From positions 1 to 22,734 of the forward strand of contig MU119738.1 in assembly GCA_014904845.1 (NCBI GenBank): a stretch of 22,734 nt of DNA, written 5' to 3'. The position numbers and the translations under genes are program-made. Every line of letters starts with the position of its first letter. Positions within the stretch are counted from its first letter, which is position 1. The notes under the pieces are model-generated. The model was not told where the DNA came from. It saw only the letters and a program-made list of their open reading frames with translations, and searched no databases. Of this stretch, positions 19,797-22,734 are shown one piece after another. The stretch is from Acephala macrosclerotiorum (taxonomy: Eukaryota; Ascomycota; Leotiomycetes; Helotiales; Mollisiaceae).

Positions 19797-22734
19797 ACTT
19801 TTTCTATTTTTATTTTGATTGATTAATTGATTGATTTACAAATTACAAATTACTTCGAATGAGTTTAATCTACTGACTAAAATAAATTGATTTACAATTG
19901 AATTTTTTTGTTTTATATTTTATTGTTTTTTTACATTGATAAAACGACGTTAAAAAGTAAATTGTTCTAGTGGATCTCGCTAAGAATTGTTTATATGCAA
20001 TTTGTGTATTCTGTTTTTTATTATTGTTAAAAAGAAATTTAAATTACTAGAAATTGAAAACTAAAAATCAATTAATAAAAAATTTTTATTTTGATTATAT
20101 TATTCGAAATTAAATAATTTGATTACGAGATTGTAAAATTGCAAAAAAATATTGATTTATAAAAATTACGTATTGAATTACTTGAAATAATTAGTATTAA
20201 AACGAATATAAAAAAGAAAAAAAAAAATTTGTAACGATTATTTACAATAATTGATTTTATTTTCAACGAAAATTGAAATATAAAAAAAAAATTTTTAATA
20301 CGAAAAAAAAAAGAAATTATAGCGTTAAAAAACGAAATTATTTTATTATTTTATATTTTAATTTTAATTTTTTTAAAAATCGCAATTCGCGAATCGCTTG
20401 TAATCGTTTTCAAATTAAAATAATAAAATTAAAATAAATTTCGAATTTCAAAAAATAATACGAAAAAAATTGAAATAAAAAATTTCAATTAAAAAAAATC
20501 GATTAAAAAAATGTTTATTTAAAAAATACATTTTATTAAAATAAATAAACGAGCGAAATTTCAAACAAAAATTAAAACTAAAAAAACTTTACGAAAAAAC
20601 GATATAAATAAAAATTAATTTTTAAAATAAATTTTATTTAAAAATAATAATTTGAAAATTCGTATTTTTAAATTATTAAATTAATTTTCAATTTAAAAAT
20701 TAAAATTAATAAATTATTTGCGTTAAAATTTACTTTTTTTAGTAAAAAATATTTTTATTCTAATTATATTATTAATTTTTTTTAAAAATTTTCTACGAAT
20801 AATAAAAATAATTTTTTAAAAATATAAAACTTTAAAAAATATATATTCGTATTAAAATTATAAATGTTTTTTTTTTGAAATTTTTAAAGTATTTTAATTC
20901 AAAAAAAATAATATTACGATTTTTTTAAAACAATATAATAATATATATAAAAACTATAAAATTATTTTAAAAATTAAACAAATACGATTTTTGTAATATA
21001 TTAATTCGATTTATAGAAAGTAAATTCAATTTATACTAAAGTACAATATTGAAAATTGTTTAAAAAAAAAGTTTTATAATATTTTAAAAAAAGAATTTCG
21101 CGAATACGATTAAAAGTATTATTGAATAAATATAAAGTTTTTATATAAAATTATTGATCAATTTACGAAAAAAATTTTAACGATAAAAATATATATAAAT
21201 TTATTTAATTGAATATTTAAAGAATTAATTAAATAAAACAAATTAAATAAATAATATTAAAAACGCGAATTTATAAAAAGATTTTTAATATATGTTAAAA
21301 AACGAATTTTTAAGAAAATCGATTATAAATCGATAGAGATATTTATTTACAATTACAATAAAATATACGAGAAAATAATTATCGTATATAAATATGAAAA
21401 AAAAAAAACAATAATACAATGAAATTAACGATTTAAAATACTCGAAAATTCAATAAAAATATTTGAATATTGTAATACAAAAAATGATTTTAAATGTAAT
21501 TAATAATTTATTATTTTTTGTTTTATTCGAATTATTTATAAAAGAAATTCAACGAAAAATGTATATAATCGTTAAAAAAATTTATATCGAATTTCAATTT
21601 TCGATTTTACGTATTATTTAAATTTAAAAAACTCGATAAATATTTATATTAAAATTTTTAATTCAAATAAACGATTTTATTAAAAAATTGAAAAAATTCT
21701 TTTTTTTCTTTGTATTATTTAATGATTTGAAAATCGTTTTAAATATTAATATTATAAAAATATTTTAAAAACTAAATAATATTATAATTTTCATAAATTA
21801 AAATTAGAATTAATTTGTTTTTTTACGAAAATATAAACGAAAAAAGAATTTTAATCGTAAACAAAAAAAATATAATAATATAAAAAAAAACGAATATAGA
21901 ATTTTATATAATTCAATGTCGATTAAATTCTTGCAAAATATATCGTCGATCGTTTAAAAAAATACAATAAAGATTAACGCTACATATAACGATTAATAAA
22001 ACGAGCGATATTATTTCGAGTATTTCAAATGAACAAAAAACGAAGAAATCGATTTTTTCGTTAATTACTTTTTTATAGATTGTTGTTTATTTATAGATAA
22101 ATTAATCAATTATAAGTATTACTATTGAAAAAACGATTAATAGTATTATAATTTTTGAAATCGTAATCGATTTTCGCGATTATTTATATTTAAAAATAAT
22201 CAATATTAATATAATTAAATTATAAAACAAATAATTAAAAGATTTTTTGATTACAATCTCAATAAACACTTTAAAAATATATAGAAAATCTAAAAATTTA
22301 TTCAATTTACTATTTAAAAAAAAAAAAAATTAATATTAATAAAAAAATCTTAAAAAAATCGAATTTATCGTCGTATATTTTCAATAGTAATAATATTAAC
22401 GTTTAAAGTCTTAATAAAACGATTATTGATAAATTCTACGAAAAATTATTAATAAATACAATAATAGTAAATACAATAACGACGAGTAAATCGAAAAACA
22501 AAATTCAAAATACATAAAAAAAATTTCAACGAAAAATAAAAAAAAAAAAAAAGTATTTAAAGATCGAATTGCAACGACAAATCTCATAAAGCGCTCAAAA
22601 CGAAAAACGAGAAAAAATAAACATAAATTAATCGAAAAATAAAATTTTGAAATAATAATTCAATTAATAAAATTCTATTGTAAAAACTCTTTAAAAATAT
22701 AATATCGTTTTTAAAAATTTAAAAAAAAAAAAAA
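19797..22734. other. A-rich unidentified region, probably decayed mobile element
   Basis: About 2.9 kb to the window edge. The + strand is enriched in A over T from about 20200 onward, as retroelement coding strands often are, and has long A runs. 19800-20050 keeps moderate GC, with GATTGATTAATTGATTGATT and a direct repeat ACAAATTACAAATTAC. I could not find copy 2 reverse transcriptase here, nor any catalytic motif of a known transposase. One frame near 21940-22080 reads AKYIVDRLKKYNKD followed later by RVFQMNKKRRNRFFR, and 22560-22620 encodes a lysine/arginine-rich stretch. Neither identifies a family. It may be the internal part of the element whose LTR is proposed at 19530-19796. Confidence 0.4.

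Noticed and set aside
22080..22330. Fot1/pogo-type DDE transposase trace (YRLLFI ... LQSQ)
   Set aside because: Spacing between the putative DG(H) and LQPLD equivalents is too long and no catalytic residue can be placed. The resemblance is too weak to annotate.
1..22734. Mitochondrial, plastid or bacterial endosymbiont origin suggested by the extreme A+T content
   Set aside because: No rRNA, tRNA or organellar genes are present. The content is LTR retrotransposons of a fungal nuclear type with a transition-biased mutation signature.

Overview
The window looks like a gene-free, extremely A+T-rich repeat compartment of a filamentous ascomycete (Pezizomycotina). I find no intact host gene and no tRNA, rRNA or CRISPR array. 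Every recognisable unit is a decayed mobile element. In the most degraded stretches (1-2640, 6600-8630, much of 9700-11500) almost the only cytosines left are in CpG. Codons that should be CAA, TGG or CGA tend to read as stops, and repeat copies differ almost only by C/T and G/A transitions. This is the signature of repeat-induced point mutation (RIP) or a RIP-like process, known from ascomycetes. The species cannot be named from the sequence.

Layout. 1-2634: A+T desert with short tandem and inverted repeats. 2643-6590: a terminal-inverted-repeat (foldback-like) DNA element of about 3.95 kb, flanked by a 10-bp direct repeat. Each arm carries three tandem units of about 205 bp, and there is an inner palindrome around a 280-bp loop. 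6601-8631: A+T desert with local tandem duplications. 8632 to about 19520: an old Ty1/copia-type retrotransposon on the + strand (copy 2). It is split by a second, younger member of the same family on the - strand (copy 1, 11600-17941). Copy 1 has two 208-bp LTRs and a TAAAT target-site duplication. A higher-GC, LTR-like island (about 9007-9655) also interrupts copy 2. Around 19530-19796 copy 2 homology stops at a second LTR-like island, and an unidentified A-rich stretch runs to the window end.

Copy 1 keeps the copia order gag - integrase - reverse transcriptase - RNase H, read from right to left. I identified the domains by translating through RIP stops: the RT Asp-Asp pair and the first two integrase aspartates survive, but the catalytic integrase Glu reads Lys. 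Copy 2 is more decayed, with both integrase aspartates reading Asn and a segment of about 132 bp covering the catalytic Glu deleted. The picture is successive transposon insertions, each silenced by mutation, in one heterochromatin-like block. All alignments and counts were done by eye.
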